A DNA stretch of 64,000 nt from VRUE01 sp963703335 (GTDB lineage: Bacteria; Actinomycetota; Thermoleophilia; Solirubrobacterales; 70-9). A program made the translations under genes and the position numbers. The notes under the pieces were generated by a model. That model worked only from the letters and a program-made list of their open reading frames with translations, made no database searches and had not been told where the DNA came from. Shown one piece after another: positions 9,212 to 19,200 of the stretch; position 1 is the first letter of the stretch; each line of letters starts with the position of its first letter. The stretch covers positions 2,480,001-2,544,000 of the forward strand of contig OY969812.1 of assembly GCA_963703335.1 (NCBI GenBank), written 5' to 3'.

Positions 9212-10117
9212 ATGGACGGGAAACTCGTCCCACCTGATGCGCTGATTGCACGCATGGCCGAACGGCAGCATGGAGTGATCTCCATTGTGCAACTGCGTCG
9301 AATCGGCGTGAGCGACGACGCGGTGCGAGCCCGCGTCCTCTCAGGGCGCCTGCACCGGGTGCATCGAAGTGTCTACGCCGTCGGTCACGCAGCGCTTTCT
9401 CCCGAGGGGCTCTATACGGCAGCTGTTCTCGCCGTGGGAGGAAGGCCGACTGGTGGGGTCTCCGTCCTCGACTACTGGGGGGCGGCAGTGAGCCACCGCA
9501 GCGCCGTCATGCATTGGGGGCTTCTGCAGGTCGCCAGCGGTCCGGTGGATGTCACTGTCAGGCGAGGAGGCGGCCGAGCGAAGCGCCGTGGCATTCGCGT
9601 GCACCGATCGCGCTCCCTGGACCCCGACCATGTGACGCTTCGCCATGGGATTCCCGTCACGACGCCCGCGCGGACGATTGCTGACCTGCGCCTGGCGATC
9701 TCAATGGACCACGCTGGCAAGATCTCTGGCTGGGAGCTGCGCAAAGCGATCCGGCAAGCGAACGTGGTTGGGCTGCCGATCGGCACCGAGGACGCCGCAG
9801 TTCGCACTCGCAGCGATCTGGAGGGTGCCTTCCTCACGATCTGCAAGCGGCGCCGGCTGCCACGGCCCGAGGTCAACGTACGTATCGGCCCGTATCTCGT
9901 CGACTTTCTTTGGAGAGAAGAGCGGCTCGTGGTCGAAACGGACAGCTATCGCTATCACCGTGGAAAAGCAGCCTTTCAGGAGGACCGCGGCCGCGAACTC
10001 GAGTTGATGCGGCTTGGCTACGGCGTGCTGCGTCTTTCCGAAGCGCAGATCGATGAGGCGCCAAAAGACGTGGGGGAGGTGCTTGCGGCTGAGCTGCGAA
10101 GGCGCAGAGACTCCTAA
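9212..10117 (+). CDS. AbiEi-like winged-helix plus DUF559 nuclease-fold protein
   Basis: A protein of about 301 residues. Residues 10-65 resemble the AbiEi antitoxin N-terminal winged helix (GVISIVQLRRIGVSDDAVRARV, then LHRVHRSVYAVGH). Residues 215-295 match DUF559, a PD-(D/E)XK/VSR-like fold, with YLVDFLW and VETDSYRYH as candidate catalytic positions. Actinobacteria carry many such solitary genes of unproven function. The start is ATG 9212 or GTG 9191, the latter with a better ribosome site. It is inserted, in opposite orientation, between the response regulator and histidine kinase genes. Confidence 0.82.
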   Translation: MDGKLVPPDALIARMAERQHGVISIVQLRRIGVSDDAVRARVLSGRLHRVHRSVYAVGHAALSPEGLYTAAVLAVGGRPTGGVSVLDYWGAAVSHRSAVMHWGLLQVASGPVDVTVRRGGGRAKRRGIRVHRSRSLDPDHVTLRHGIPVTTPARTIADLRLAISMDHAGKISGWELRKAIRQANVVGLPIGTEDAAVRTRSDLEGAFLTICKRRRLPRPEVNVRIGPYLVDFLWREERLVVETDSYRYHRGKAAFQEDRGRELELMRLGYGVLRLSEAQIDEAPKDVGEVLAAELRRRRDS

Positions 10118-10138
10118 CGTCGCCGGATTCGGATCCGG

Positions 10139-11008
10139 TCAGCCCGGCACGGTGAGGTGGACGGTGGTGCCACGACCCGGACGCGACTCGATCATCAGCT
10201 CCCCGCCGATTAGCAGGGCTCGCTCGCGCATGCCGGCGATGCCAAGGCCACCCTCGGACTCGTCGAAGGCGAAGCCTCGACCGTCATCAGTGACGTCCAA
10301 CGCCACGCTGCCGTCTTCGCGGCGTCGCAGGTCGACGCTGATCCGAGAGGCGCTGCTATGGCGAGCGGCGTTGGAGAGTGCCTCCTGTGCGACTCGGTAG
10401 ACGACGAGCTGCGCGTCGTCGCCGAGGTCGGAGAAATCGCCCTCGGCTGCAAATTCGGCCGCGATCTCACCTCGGCCCAACTGCTCGACCTGGCCCGCGA
10501 TGGCCGCTGTCAGGCCGAGGTCGTCGAGGGCGGTGGGGCGAAGCTGGCGCGCTAGCGAGAGCAGCTCGCGCATCGCCTGATTGGCGAGCGCCTTGGTCTC
10601 ACCGAGTTCCTCGTCGAGGCCCGGTGGAGCCGCTGCTCGTGCTGCCTCCAACCGCAGCAGCAGTCCGGTCAAAGATTGGTTGACCTCGTCGTGGAGATCA
10701 CGCGCTACACGGGCTCGCTCCTGCTCTTGTGCCTGCAGTGCCGCGGAACCCGCCCGGCGCCGCTCGGCCTCCAGGCGACGCATCATGCGCAGGAAAGCGA
10801 GCTCGATCCGCTCCACCTCCTCGGTCTCGGCGACACCGTCGATGGAAGCTGGCAGCACCGGTCCCGGCCGGCTCAGGTCAACCTTCTCCATCTCCTCGAT
10901 CAGGTTCTCCAGCGGTGCGAAGCGCCGGCGCATCCTGACCAGGGCAGTGGTTAGGCCCACCACGGCCGCCACAAGCACGACGATTGCCAGGGTCACCATC
11001 TCGAGCAC
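10139..11008 (-). CDS. NarL-type sensor histidine kinase
   Basis: A 289-residue membrane-anchored kinase. One transmembrane helix (residues 5-25) is followed by a short HAMP-like linker, a HisKA_3 domain with the phospho-histidine H106 (ARDLHDEVNQSLTG), and a C-terminal HATPase domain with DDGRGFAFD and GGLGIAGMRERA. No extracellular sensor domain is present, so the signal may be membrane-borne or come from a partner. It faces the same way as the response regulator at 8519 and is its probable partner despite the intervening gene. Confidence 0.9.
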   Translation of the reverse strand: MLEMVTLAIVVLVAAVVGLTTALVRMRRRFAPLENLIEEMEKVDLSRPGPVLPASIDGVAETEEVERIELAFLRMMRRLEAERRRAGSAALQAQEQERARVARDLHDEVNQSLTGLLLRLEAARAAAPPGLDEELGETKALANQAMRELLSLARQLRPTALDDLGLTAAIAGQVEQLGRGEIAAEFAAEGDFSDLGDDAQLVVYRVAQEALSNAARHSSASRISVDLRRREDGSVALDVTDDGRGFAFDESEGGLGIAGMRERALLIGGELMIESRPGRGTTVHLTVPG

Positions 11009-11041
11009 TCCAATCGCACCGCCTCAGCCTAGAGGGGGGCA

Positions 11042-11086
11042 CTGACTTCGCCTTGCTCGCGACATGGACCAAAGAGGCGAAGTCAG
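11042..11086. repeat. perfect 12-base inverted repeat between kinase and htpX
   Basis: CTGACTTCGCCT (11042-11053) and AGGCGAAGTCAG (11075-11086) are perfectly complementary around a 21-base loop. It lies in the divergent region between the kinase start and htpX. No T-run follows. It may be an operator or a leader hairpin; its role is unknown. Confidence 0.65.
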
Positions 11087-11186
11087 CATGGGTGGCTCTC
11101 TTGACTCGAATGGGGGTTGTCACCTATGGCCGCGAGCGGCTATCGCCGCAATACTGAGAAGACCACTCGACCGAGGAGCTGACCGC

Positions 11187-12047
11187 ATGAGCACTACCAA
11201 GCAATCCACCTGGGGCGCCACCCTGCGCACGACGATCTTGCTGGCATCCCTCTCCGGGCTGCTGGTCGTCATTGGTGCGCTGATCGGGGGCCCGAGCACC
11301 GCTGCCCTCTTCCTCGGCATCGCCCTGCTGATCAACCTCGGCTCCTACTTCTTCAGCGACAAATTGGCATTGAAGATGAGCCGCGCGGAGCCGATCGAGG
11401 AGTCCGAGGCGCCGCGGCTCTACCAGATCGTCCGCGAACTGACGACGCGCGCGGACCTGCCGATGCCGCGCCTCTACATGATCCCCCAGGACCAGCCCAA
11501 CGCCTTCGCCACCGGCCGCAACCCGCAGCACGCGGCCGTTGCCGTCACCCGTGGGATCACCAAGCTGCTCTCCGAGGACGAGCTGCGCGGCGTGCTCGCG
11601 CACGAGCTCGCGCACGTCAAGCACCGCGACATCCTGATCCAGTCGGTTGCCTCGGCGATCGGCGCCGCAATCACCTACCTCGCCTACATGTTCATGTGGT
11701 TCGGCAGCGACGACGAGTCGCCGCTCAGCCTGGTCGCCTCGCTGGCGATGGTTCTGCTGGCGCCGATTGCGGCGAGCATCATCCAGCTCTCGATCTCGCG
11801 CCAGCGCGAGTACGCGGCCGACGCCGGCGGCGCGGAAATCTGCGGCAACCCGGAGTCGCTGGCAAGCGCCCTGCTGCGCCTTGAGCAGGGAGCGGCAGCG
11901 ATGCCGATGCAGGTTAATCAGGCCGCGGAGCCGCTCTACATCGTCAAGCCCTTCTCCAGCAAGGGCATCGCCGGCCTCTTCTCGACCCACCCCCCGATCG
12001 AGGAGCGGGTCAAAAGGCTGCGCCAGATGCGCCCCAGCTTCAGCTGA
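11187..12047 (+). CDS. htpX: HtpX-like M48 membrane metalloprotease
   Basis: A 286-residue M48B protease. Two N-terminal transmembrane segments are followed by the zinc motif HELAHVKH (HEXXH) at about residue 140, two further membrane segments, and the downstream glutamate in SRQREYAADAGG. Family members degrade misfolded membrane proteins with the active site facing the cytosol. The start at ATG 11187 has GAGGAG 8 bases upstream. The gene ends in a strong terminator hairpin at 12068-12095. Confidence 0.93.
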   Translation: MSTTKQSTWGATLRTTILLASLSGLLVVIGALIGGPSTAALFLGIALLINLGSYFFSDKLALKMSRAEPIEESEAPRLYQIVRELTTRADLPMPRLYMIPQDQPNAFATGRNPQHAAVAVTRGITKLLSEDELRGVLAHELAHVKHRDILIQSVASAIGAAITYLAYMFMWFGSDDESPLSLVASLAMVLLAPIAASIIQLSISRQREYAADAGGAEICGNPESLASALLRLEQGAAAMPMQVNQAAEPLYIVKPFSSKGIAGLFSTHPPIEERVKRLRQMRPSFS

Positions 12048-12067
12048 GGTCTCTTTCAGGAACGACA

Positions 12068-12095
12068 GAAAAGGCCCGCGAGAGCGGGCCTTTTC
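12068..12095 (+). terminator. intrinsic terminator after htpX
   Basis: A perfect 12-base-pair stem (GAAAAGGCCCGC with GCGGGCCTTTTC) around a GAGA loop. The right arm ends in TTTTC, as expected for factor-independent termination. Confidence 0.9.
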
Positions 12096-12116
12096 TATGG
12101 ATACGGAGGCGTCCTG

Positions 12117-12166
12117 TTGACCTCGGCCGTATTTAAGAACTAGACTGTACGCGTAACGGACGGTCT
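12117..12166 (+). promoter_or_regulatory. promoter and dyad upstream of the tetR gene at 12178
   Basis: A good sigma-A promoter: TTGACC (12117-12122), 18-base spacer, TAGACT (12141-12146). An inverted repeat AGACTGT (12142-12148) / ACGGTCT (12160-12166) overlaps the -10 and predicted start site and matches at 6 of 7 positions. This is the usual arrangement for autorepression by a TetR protein. Confidence 0.6.
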
Positions 12167-12177
12167 GTATCTGAACC

Positions 12178-12918
12178 ATGGCCAAGGCCAGCGCCAGCTC
12201 CAAATCCGCCACACCCCGCCGCCTCCCACGCGGGCGCCACGCGCTCGCCCCCGACGAGGTGCTGCGCGACCAGCGCGAGCGGCTGCTCGCGGCTGTGCCA
12301 GGCGTGGCCGCAGAGCATGGCTACGAAGCGATGTCGGTCGCCGACATCGTCAAGGCCGCCGCCGTCTCCCGCAACGCCTTCTACAAGAACTTCCGCGACA
12401 AGCAGGAGTGTGTGGCCACGGCCCATGAGGCCGGCCACGAGCGCCTCTTCGACGTGCTGTCGGTCCGCTGCTACGAGGGGGCGACGATCGAGGAGCGGGT
12501 GGGCAGCTCACTGGAAGACGCTTTGGAGGTCCTCGCCGCCGAACCCGACCTGGCCCGCCTCCTTTTCGTCGAGGCCCCATCCGCGGGGGAGGAGATCGCG
12601 CTTCGCTACCACGAGTGGCTGCAGCGCTACGGCACCCTGTTGCGCTCCGCCGCTCCGGACCTGCCGCCAGAGTCTGTACCTATACCTGAGGTCGAGCAAG
12701 TGATCGTCGGCGGCATCGCCTCCCGCGTTGCCAGCGAGGTGTTGAGGGGGAGGGGGGCGAAGCTGCAAGAGCTGGCCGATCCCTTCCTCGAGTACGTCCT
12801 CACCTTCTATCGGATGGGCGAGCCGGGTCCCAAGGAGGGCAGGGTCCTTCCCTTCGAGCCCGAGCAGTCCCAAGCGGCCGAGCTCCCCGAGGCTCGCCGC
12901 AAGCAAGCCGGCGCCTAA
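12178..12918 (+). CDS. TetR-family transcriptional regulator
   Basis: A 246-residue TetR protein. After a basic N-terminal extension of about 30 residues, the DNA-binding domain spans residues 35-85 (GYEAMSVADIVKAAAVSRNAFYKNFRDKQECV). The C-terminal ligand domain is not diagnostic. It precedes the surface-protein operon and may regulate it or itself through the dyad at 12142-12166. Two more TetR genes with the same style of N-terminal extension lie at the far end of the island. Confidence 0.9.
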   Translation: MAKASASSKSATPRRLPRGRHALAPDEVLRDQRERLLAAVPGVAAEHGYEAMSVADIVKAAAVSRNAFYKNFRDKQECVATAHEAGHERLFDVLSVRCYEGATIEERVGSSLEDALEVLAAEPDLARLLFVEAPSAGEEIALRYHEWLQRYGTLLRSAAPDLPPESVPIPEVEQVIVGGIASRVASEVLRGRGAKLQELADPFLEYVLTFYRMGEPGPKEGRVLPFEPEQSQAAELPEARRKQAGA

Positions 12919-12993
12919 ACGCGCCTGCTTCTCAGGACGAGAGCAAAAAGTTTTGCTTGCAAGTCCCTGCAAACAAGCGTCTTTCTCATCTAT

Positions 12994-13036
12994 ACCACGT
13001 GCGTATCTTGACAAATATGACCCTGCGTGTTTACAT
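12994..13036 (+). promoter_or_regulatory. promoter of the surface-protein operon with conserved upstream element
   Basis: TTGACA (13008-13013), a 17-base spacer and TTACAT (13031-13036) form a near-consensus promoter. The 22 bases 12994-13015, beginning ACCACGTGCGTATC and including the -35, are identical to 33701-33722 upstream of another TetR gene. The spacer end (CGTGTTT) and a CCAG further downstream are also shared. A common regulator binding around the -35 is the simplest explanation. Confidence 0.7.
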
Positions 13037-13169
13037 CCAGCACTGTCTTCTCATAGGAACGAAGACGGTATGGCTAACGCCTAGCAGCACCACAGGGACA
13101 TAACCGAGCCTCGCGGAAGCCGCAAAGGGAAGCGGTGGGCAGAGGGGCTCACGGGACAAGGAGAGCTAC

Positions 13170-14636
13170 GTGAATCGCCACGCGAAAGCATCGTCCGCGG
13201 CATCGACCTCGGGCCACAGCGGTACGTCCTCTCGAGTCGCTCGCCTTGCCCTCCTCGCGCTGGTCGCCGCCTTCCTGGCGATCCCCGCCACACAGGCCTC
13301 TGCCGAAATCGCGGTCAACCTCACCGGGACCGGAGCCGGCGCCGTGTCCAGCAACCCGGCCGGAATCAGCTGCTCCAACGTCGGCGGCGGCGCGGCCGGC
13401 CCGACCTGCGGCCACACCTTCCCCTTCGTCTCCGTGCAGCTCACCGCCTCCCCGGCGGCCGACTCCTACCTGGCAGGCTGGAGCGGCAACGACCCCAACT
13501 TCTTCCACAAAGGGACCTGCAACTCGGGCAGCGCCAATCCCTGCACCGTCGACAGGGACTACGCCGCCTTCGGCTTGCCTCCGACGACGGTCACGGCGAC
13601 CTTCGACCTGCTCCCCGATCCGCCGCTTGCCGCGACGGGAAGCGCTGTCCCCGGCGCCAACTTCTCGCTGTGGACGCTGCAGGGCACTGTAGACCCCGAA
13701 GAATTCAAAGTCGACCAGTGCTATTTCGAATACGGGACCACGAGCGCCTACGGCAATACCACCGCCTGTCTCGACCCCAGCGCCTCCCAGCTCGACGAAA
13801 CCGCCAGCGCGCCCGAAGCGGTCCACGCCGAAACCGAGCCGCTCGAGCCGAACACCACCTACCACTACCGCCTCCTCGCCTCCAACCTCGGCGGCACCTC
13901 CAAAGGCGAAGACCGCACCTTCACCACCGGCGCGGCGATCGACGAGTGCCCCGACGCGCAAAGCCGCGAACGCCGTGCCGAACAGGGCATCGTCGCCCTG
14001 CTCCTCCCCGACTGTATGGCGCTGGAGATGGTCAGCCCGCCGCACAAGTTCGGCGCCCCGGCCAGTACTCCGAACGTCTCCGCCGACGGCTTCCGCGTCA
14101 CCTTCCTCTCGACTGCGGCCCTAGGCGATAACCCGGGAGGCCTGCTCAGCGTCGGCGGCGCCACCTACGTCGCCAGCCGTGGCGAATCGGGCTGGACCCC
14201 CCAGATGACGGTGCCAAACGTCAAACCCCGCTTCGCCGACCAGTGGGTCACCAGAATCCGAACGGCGCCCCAGCTTCACCCCCGACTTCTCCCGCTGGCT
14301 TGGGATCGGCTCTACCGAGCAGCAGTTGCCGCAGGCGATCGCCCAAGCCTACGAGGCTGGCCTCGGCGGCTTCTACCAGCCACTCTCCAAGCCTTTTGGG
14401 GCGCTTTCCTTCTCCAATGCCAACGGATCCGATGCAGTTGTCACCGGCACCGAATTCCAGGCAGCCTCGGCGGACCACTCCCACCTCTACTTCCAGCCGG
14501 GGGCCCAGGCGACCTACTTCCCCGGCGATCCCAGTCCTTCCTTCGCTTTGGGAGCAGAGTCCGCCGGGGTTTACCTGGCACGCCGCGACGCCGACGGCGA
14601 AATGGCGTTCGAACTGCTCAACCGCGACCGCAATGA
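13170..14636 (+). pseudogene. secreted surface protein, N-terminal part (frameshifted gene)
   Basis: A GTG at 13170 with AAGGAGAG upstream starts a signal peptide (residues 1-46, cleavage after QASA). A fibronectin-like module follows, with YFEYGTTSAYGNTT and TTYHYRLLASNLGGTSKG near residues 185-250. The reading is convincing to about 14252 (DQWVT) and then turns to low-complexity arginine-rich shadow sequence up to 14636. The same protein continues in another frame (ESERRPSFTPDFSRWLG onward) as the 14326-16209 entry. A net +1 change near 14253 would join them into about 1010 residues. It is either a decayed gene or a sequence error. Confidence 0.75.
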
Positions 14637-16209
14637 CAAAGTCTGGGGCGGCGCCTGCGGCGCCCGCCTCGGCGGCGTCAGCAGTGCCGACACGACCGCG
14701 ACGGCACAGAACGGCGCCCGCAACCAGGGCGCCGTCTCCGCCGACGGCTCCCGCACCTACTTCTCGGCCCGAGCCGCCCAACAGCAAAGCGGCGATTGCA
14801 ACGAGGAAAACAAGCTGCGCCTCCTCGAACGCCTCGAGACCTCCAGCGGGCCGCAGATCATGCCGCTCTTCGCATCGGAGTGCAGTCGCCCCTCGCTGCC
14901 GAATCCGCCCGGGCCCTGCAGCGGCGCCGACGGCGATGACCTCTACCAGGGGGCCTCGCTTGACCAGAGCAAGGTCTACTTCACCACCAACCGCCAGCTC
15001 GCCGACACCGACACCGACGGCTCGAGCGAAGAATGCAGCCTCACCGTCGCCGTCGTCGGCTGCGACCTCTACCTCTATGACCGCACCAAGCCGGCGGGAG
15101 AACGCCTGATCCAGGTCTCCGCCGGCGAAGACGTTGGCGCCCACGAACTCGGCAAGGAAGCCGACGTCTTCAACGGCATCACCGCGATCTCCGCCGACGG
15201 CTCCCACGTCTACTTCGTCGCCACCGGCGTCCTCAGCGCCGATGAGAACCCCGAAGGCAACAGCGCTTCCGAAGGCCAGCCCAACCTCTACCTCTGGGAC
15301 GCGCAGAGCGAAGAGACCAACTTTCTCGGTACGCTCGGTTCCGAAGACGGGATCACCGGTTCCGAGCGAGGCGGAGGCCTCTGGGGCGGTGAGGGAACCT
15401 GGCGCAACGGCGCCTACCCGGTGCCGGTGACCGATGAAGGCAACGAGCTAGGCGGCGACGGCCACATCCTCGTCTTCGAGTCGAGGGCGGAGCTGAGCGA
15501 AGAGGACGCCGACGGCAACCGCCTCGACGTCTACCGCTACGACGCAGCCACCGAAGCGCTCGAGTGCCTCTCCTGCGCCCCGGATTCGAGCCCCTCGGAA
15601 CCCGACGCAGGGCCCTTCGACGTCAGCGCCCACGGCGAGGCCGATGACCCCCTCCCCTTTGGCACCGACTTCGCCGAGCGCTGGCGCTGGGTCAGCGAAG
15701 ACGGCGAGACGGCCGCCTTCGCCAGCCCCCAGGGCCTCCTCCCCGGCGACCTCGATGGCACTCGGCACTTCTATCTCCGCAAGAGCGGCACGCTCTCCCA
15801 GCTGCCGGGCTTGCCGTTCGGCAACGCCGCCGCTCCACCTGAAGCCTTCGGGCCCTTCCTCTCCCACGACGGCTCGACCGTGGCCTTCGTCACCCCCAGC
15901 GCCCTGCTGCCCCAGGACGGGGACACCACCGCCGACGTCTACGTCGCCCGCGCCAGCGGCGGCTTCCCCGAGCCCCCCTCGCCCCAGCTCTGTCAGGGCG
16001 AAGAGTGCCGCAGCCAGCCCTCGTCAGCGCCGCAGCTCAGCGGCGCCGGCACCGCCGTGCTCAACGGCGCCGGCAACGCCAGCCCCCGCCCAACTTGCCG
16101 CAGGGGCAAGGTCCGCCGCCACGGCCGCTGCGTGTCAAAGCACCAGCGCCACGCGAAGAAAGATCAGCGCAACCGACGAGTGAACAACGACCGGAGGGCG
16201 GGCAAATGA
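14326..16209 (+). CDS. secreted surface protein, C-terminal part with WD40/PD40-like propeller repeats
   Basis: The frame encodes 627 residues from the first permitted start (TTG 14326), but homologous-looking sequence continues upstream to about 14254, where it meets the 13170 frame. It contains repeated AISADGSHVYFVATG- and VSADGSRTYFSARAA-type strands typical of TolB/PD40-like beta-propellers. The tail is basic and rich in Arg/Lys/His, as in the other island proteins. It has no signal peptide of its own, which supports its being the second half of a split gene. Its stop overlaps the next gene as ATGA. Confidence 0.75.
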   Translation: MPQAIAQAYEAGLGGFYQPLSKPFGALSFSNANGSDAVVTGTEFQAASADHSHLYFQPGAQATYFPGDPSPSFALGAESAGVYLARRDADGEMAFELLNRDRNDKVWGGACGARLGGVSSADTTATAQNGARNQGAVSADGSRTYFSARAAQQQSGDCNEENKLRLLERLETSSGPQIMPLFASECSRPSLPNPPGPCSGADGDDLYQGASLDQSKVYFTTNRQLADTDTDGSSEECSLTVAVVGCDLYLYDRTKPAGERLIQVSAGEDVGAHELGKEADVFNGITAISADGSHVYFVATGVLSADENPEGNSASEGQPNLYLWDAQSEETNFLGTLGSEDGITGSERGGGLWGGEGTWRNGAYPVPVTDEGNELGGDGHILVFESRAELSEEDADGNRLDVYRYDAATEALECLSCAPDSSPSEPDAGPFDVSAHGEADDPLPFGTDFAERWRWVSEDGETAAFASPQGLLPGDLDGTRHFYLRKSGTLSQLPGLPFGNAAAPPEAFGPFLSHDGSTVAFVTPSALLPQDGDTTADVYVARASGGFPEPPSPQLCQGEECRSQPSSAPQLSGAGTAVLNGAGNASPRPTCRRGKVRRHGRCVSKHQRHAKKDQRNRRVNNDRRAGK

Positions 16210-19200
16210 CGCGCAGCATCCGCAATCTTCTCGGCCTGCTTGTTCTGGCCACGACTATGCTCGGCCTGAGCGTCGCTCCGGCCTGGGCCGTACCCGAGCT
16301 CGGTGTCTCGCTGGAACGTGACGAAGCCGAATTCCCGACGGTCTATCACTCCGACGAACGGGTCGACTTCACGGTCAAGGTGGAGAACGAAGCCGCGGTT
16401 CTGGGTGCGCCGAGCGAAGGGGATCAGCTCTCTTGCGCAACCATTAACCGCTCCTCTGACTGGAACTTCGACTCGTTCATCAACTACAGCTTTGAATTCG
16501 AGTGGGTGCGCGACGGGACGGTGGTTGCTGCCTGGGCGCCACCGGCGAGGGTGCTTGGTGCAAATGCCGACATCAAAAAGGGCGAAATCACCACGTATCT
16601 CAGCACCTACACGGTTCAGGCGGCTGATGCAGAACACGCGATCCAGTGTCTCGTCAAAGGCACCAACGGGGCCGGGACCGGCAGCTTCGTGACTGCCTCG
16701 CAGCCAGTTGTCGTGGTAAATCCACAGCCCGCCACGGCGCCTCCGACCCCCAATGGCATCCAGAGCTTCGTAAGGGTGCCGGCGATTTCAGGCAGCGCCG
16801 CGAACGCGGGCGAAAAGCTCACCTGCATGGCCCCGATCGCGGGCTGGAGCATCTCCAACGAAGCCTCGCCAATCAGCTGGAGTTTCGAATGGCTGCGAGA
16901 CGGCGATCCGGCGCCTGGCACCGTGACGCCTGTGAGCGCAACCGAAAGCGAATACGAACTGACCGCCGCCGATGTAAGCGCCCCTGCCGCGCCCGCTGTT
17001 TTCCAGTGCATCGTTAAGGCGACCAATGTGGGCGGCGCGGCGCTGGTCGAGTCCCCCCCGGTATTGACCACCGCTCCGGCGCCTGAATTCGTCGAAGGGA
17101 CAGAAGAAGGTGCCCCGAATCCGACTGGGAACCCTCCCAGGGTCGGACCCGACGCCAACACGATCGCCGGTCCCATTACGGTCGAACTCGAATTGCCGGA
17201 CGGCGAGGGCACGTTCGCCTTCGCGACCGAGCCGAAAAGCTGGATCTGCGACAAGATCCCGGCCTTCGGCCCACAGCCCGCCAGGGCGATCTGCACTCGC
17301 GAAGAGCTCCTATCGCCTCAAGAAGAATTCCCACCGCTCGAGGTGATCACGGCCCTCGGCGCCGACGCGCCCGACATCGCGACCGCCAGGGCGTCGGCCT
17401 TCGGCGGCGGCGCGGGGTCCGCGAGCGACGAGCTCGTCTTCCCGATCGAGCCGGCGATCCCCTTCGGCATCTCCGAATTCACCGCCAGCCTCTTCGACGA
17501 GGACGAAGCCACCGATTACACCCAGGCCGGCGGCCACCCCTTCGAGGGCTTCTCCCGCGTCGTCTTCAACCGCAAGCGGGGGCTGAAAGCCGATCACGCG
17601 ATCGACCGCGGCCCGGTGGAGAAGATCAGGCAGGCGATCGCCGACATCCCGCCCGGCGTCGTCGGCAACCCGCTCGCGATTCCCGCCCTCTGCCCGACGA
17701 TCGAGGTGATGAAAGAAGGCAAATGCCCGCCGGCGAGCGCCGTCGGCAAGATCCGCATCGAGGAGCCGAGCATCGTCGCCCATGAATACCCGATGCTCGC
17801 GATCGAGCCCGAAGCGGGCACGCCCGCCCAGATCGCCTTCGTCGACACGCTCGAAAACGTCTACGTCTTCTCGGCCCACGTGCGGCCCGGGGACGGCTAC
17901 GCGGTAAGCCTCGAACTCGGGCCGGCGCCGGAGGTGTCTGTCACCGAATCCAAAGTGACCCTCTGCGACTTCGGCGCCAAATACGCCGGTGGCGCGGTCT
18001 CCGGCTGCTTCAAAGCCGGCGAAGCGGGCGCCAACCCCGTGCCCTTCCTCACCAACCCGACCCGCTGCGGGGTTCCCCTCACCACCCGCATCCACGTCAA
18101 CTCCTGGACCGACCCGACCTTCATCGAAGGCCCGCCCTTCGCCAACGCGCAGGTCGAAGGCTGCGAGGAAGTCCCCTTCGAACCGACGATGAAAGTGACC
18201 CCGACCACCAACGTGGCCGACTCCCCGACCGGCCTTGACGCCGAGCTGAACGTGCCCACCGAAGGGCTCGAGAAGGCAGAGGAATGCCATGAGATACAGG
18301 GCGACGAAGGCAGCCCCTTGGCGCCCGAGTGCCTCGCCCAGTCAGAGATCCGCGACGTCGAGGTGACCCTGCCCGAGGGCCTTGCCGTCAACCCCGCCGG
18401 GGCCAACGGCCTCGAGGCTTGCTCGGAGGCCCAGGTCGGGATATCGCACTCCGGCGTGCCCAACGGCGAGCCGGTGCGCTGCCCCGACGCGGCGAAGATC
18501 GGCTCCGCCGAAGTGATCACCCCGCTGCTCGAAAAGCCCCTCGACGGCGCCGTCTACCAGGCCGAGCAGGACCGAAACCCCTTCGGCTCCACCCTCGCCG
18601 TTTATCTCGTCGCCGAGCTGCCCGAGAGCGGCATCCTGGTCAAGCTCGCCGGCAAGGTCGAGCTGGACCCCGACACCGGGCAGATCACCTCCACCTTCGC
18701 CGAGAACCCCCAGGTCCCGTTCAAGACCTTCAGGCTCCACTTCTTTGGCGGCGCCTCGGCCCCCCTGCGCACCCCGGCGCTCTGCGGGACCTACTCGACG
18801 ACCTCGGTGCTTACGCCCTGGTCGGCGCCGGACTCCGGCCCGCCGGCGACCATCACCAACTCCTACTCGATCGACCAGAGCCCGGGGGGCGGGGAGTGCC
18901 CGACCGCAGAGGGCGCGATGCCCAACGCCCCCGAATTCGACGCCGGCACGGTCAGCCCGATCGCCGCCGCCTACTCGCCCTTCCTCGTGCGCCTGCAGCG
19001 CGAAGACGGCTCCCAGCGCTTCTCCTCGGTCACCCTCACCCCGCCGCCGGGGCTGACTGCGAAGCTCGCCGGCACCCCGGCCTGCTCCGAGGCCGCCCTC
19101 GCCACCGCGGCCGACAGGCCCGGCCGCGAGGAGCAGGCGGCCCCGAGCTGCCTCGCCGCCTCCCACGTCGGCACCGCCCACGTCGCCGCCGGCGCCGGCC

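Noticed and set aside
12943..12956. Short palindrome GCAAAA-AG-TTTTGC after the tetR gene
   Set aside because: Only six base pairs with no T-run beyond the arm; too weak to call a terminator.
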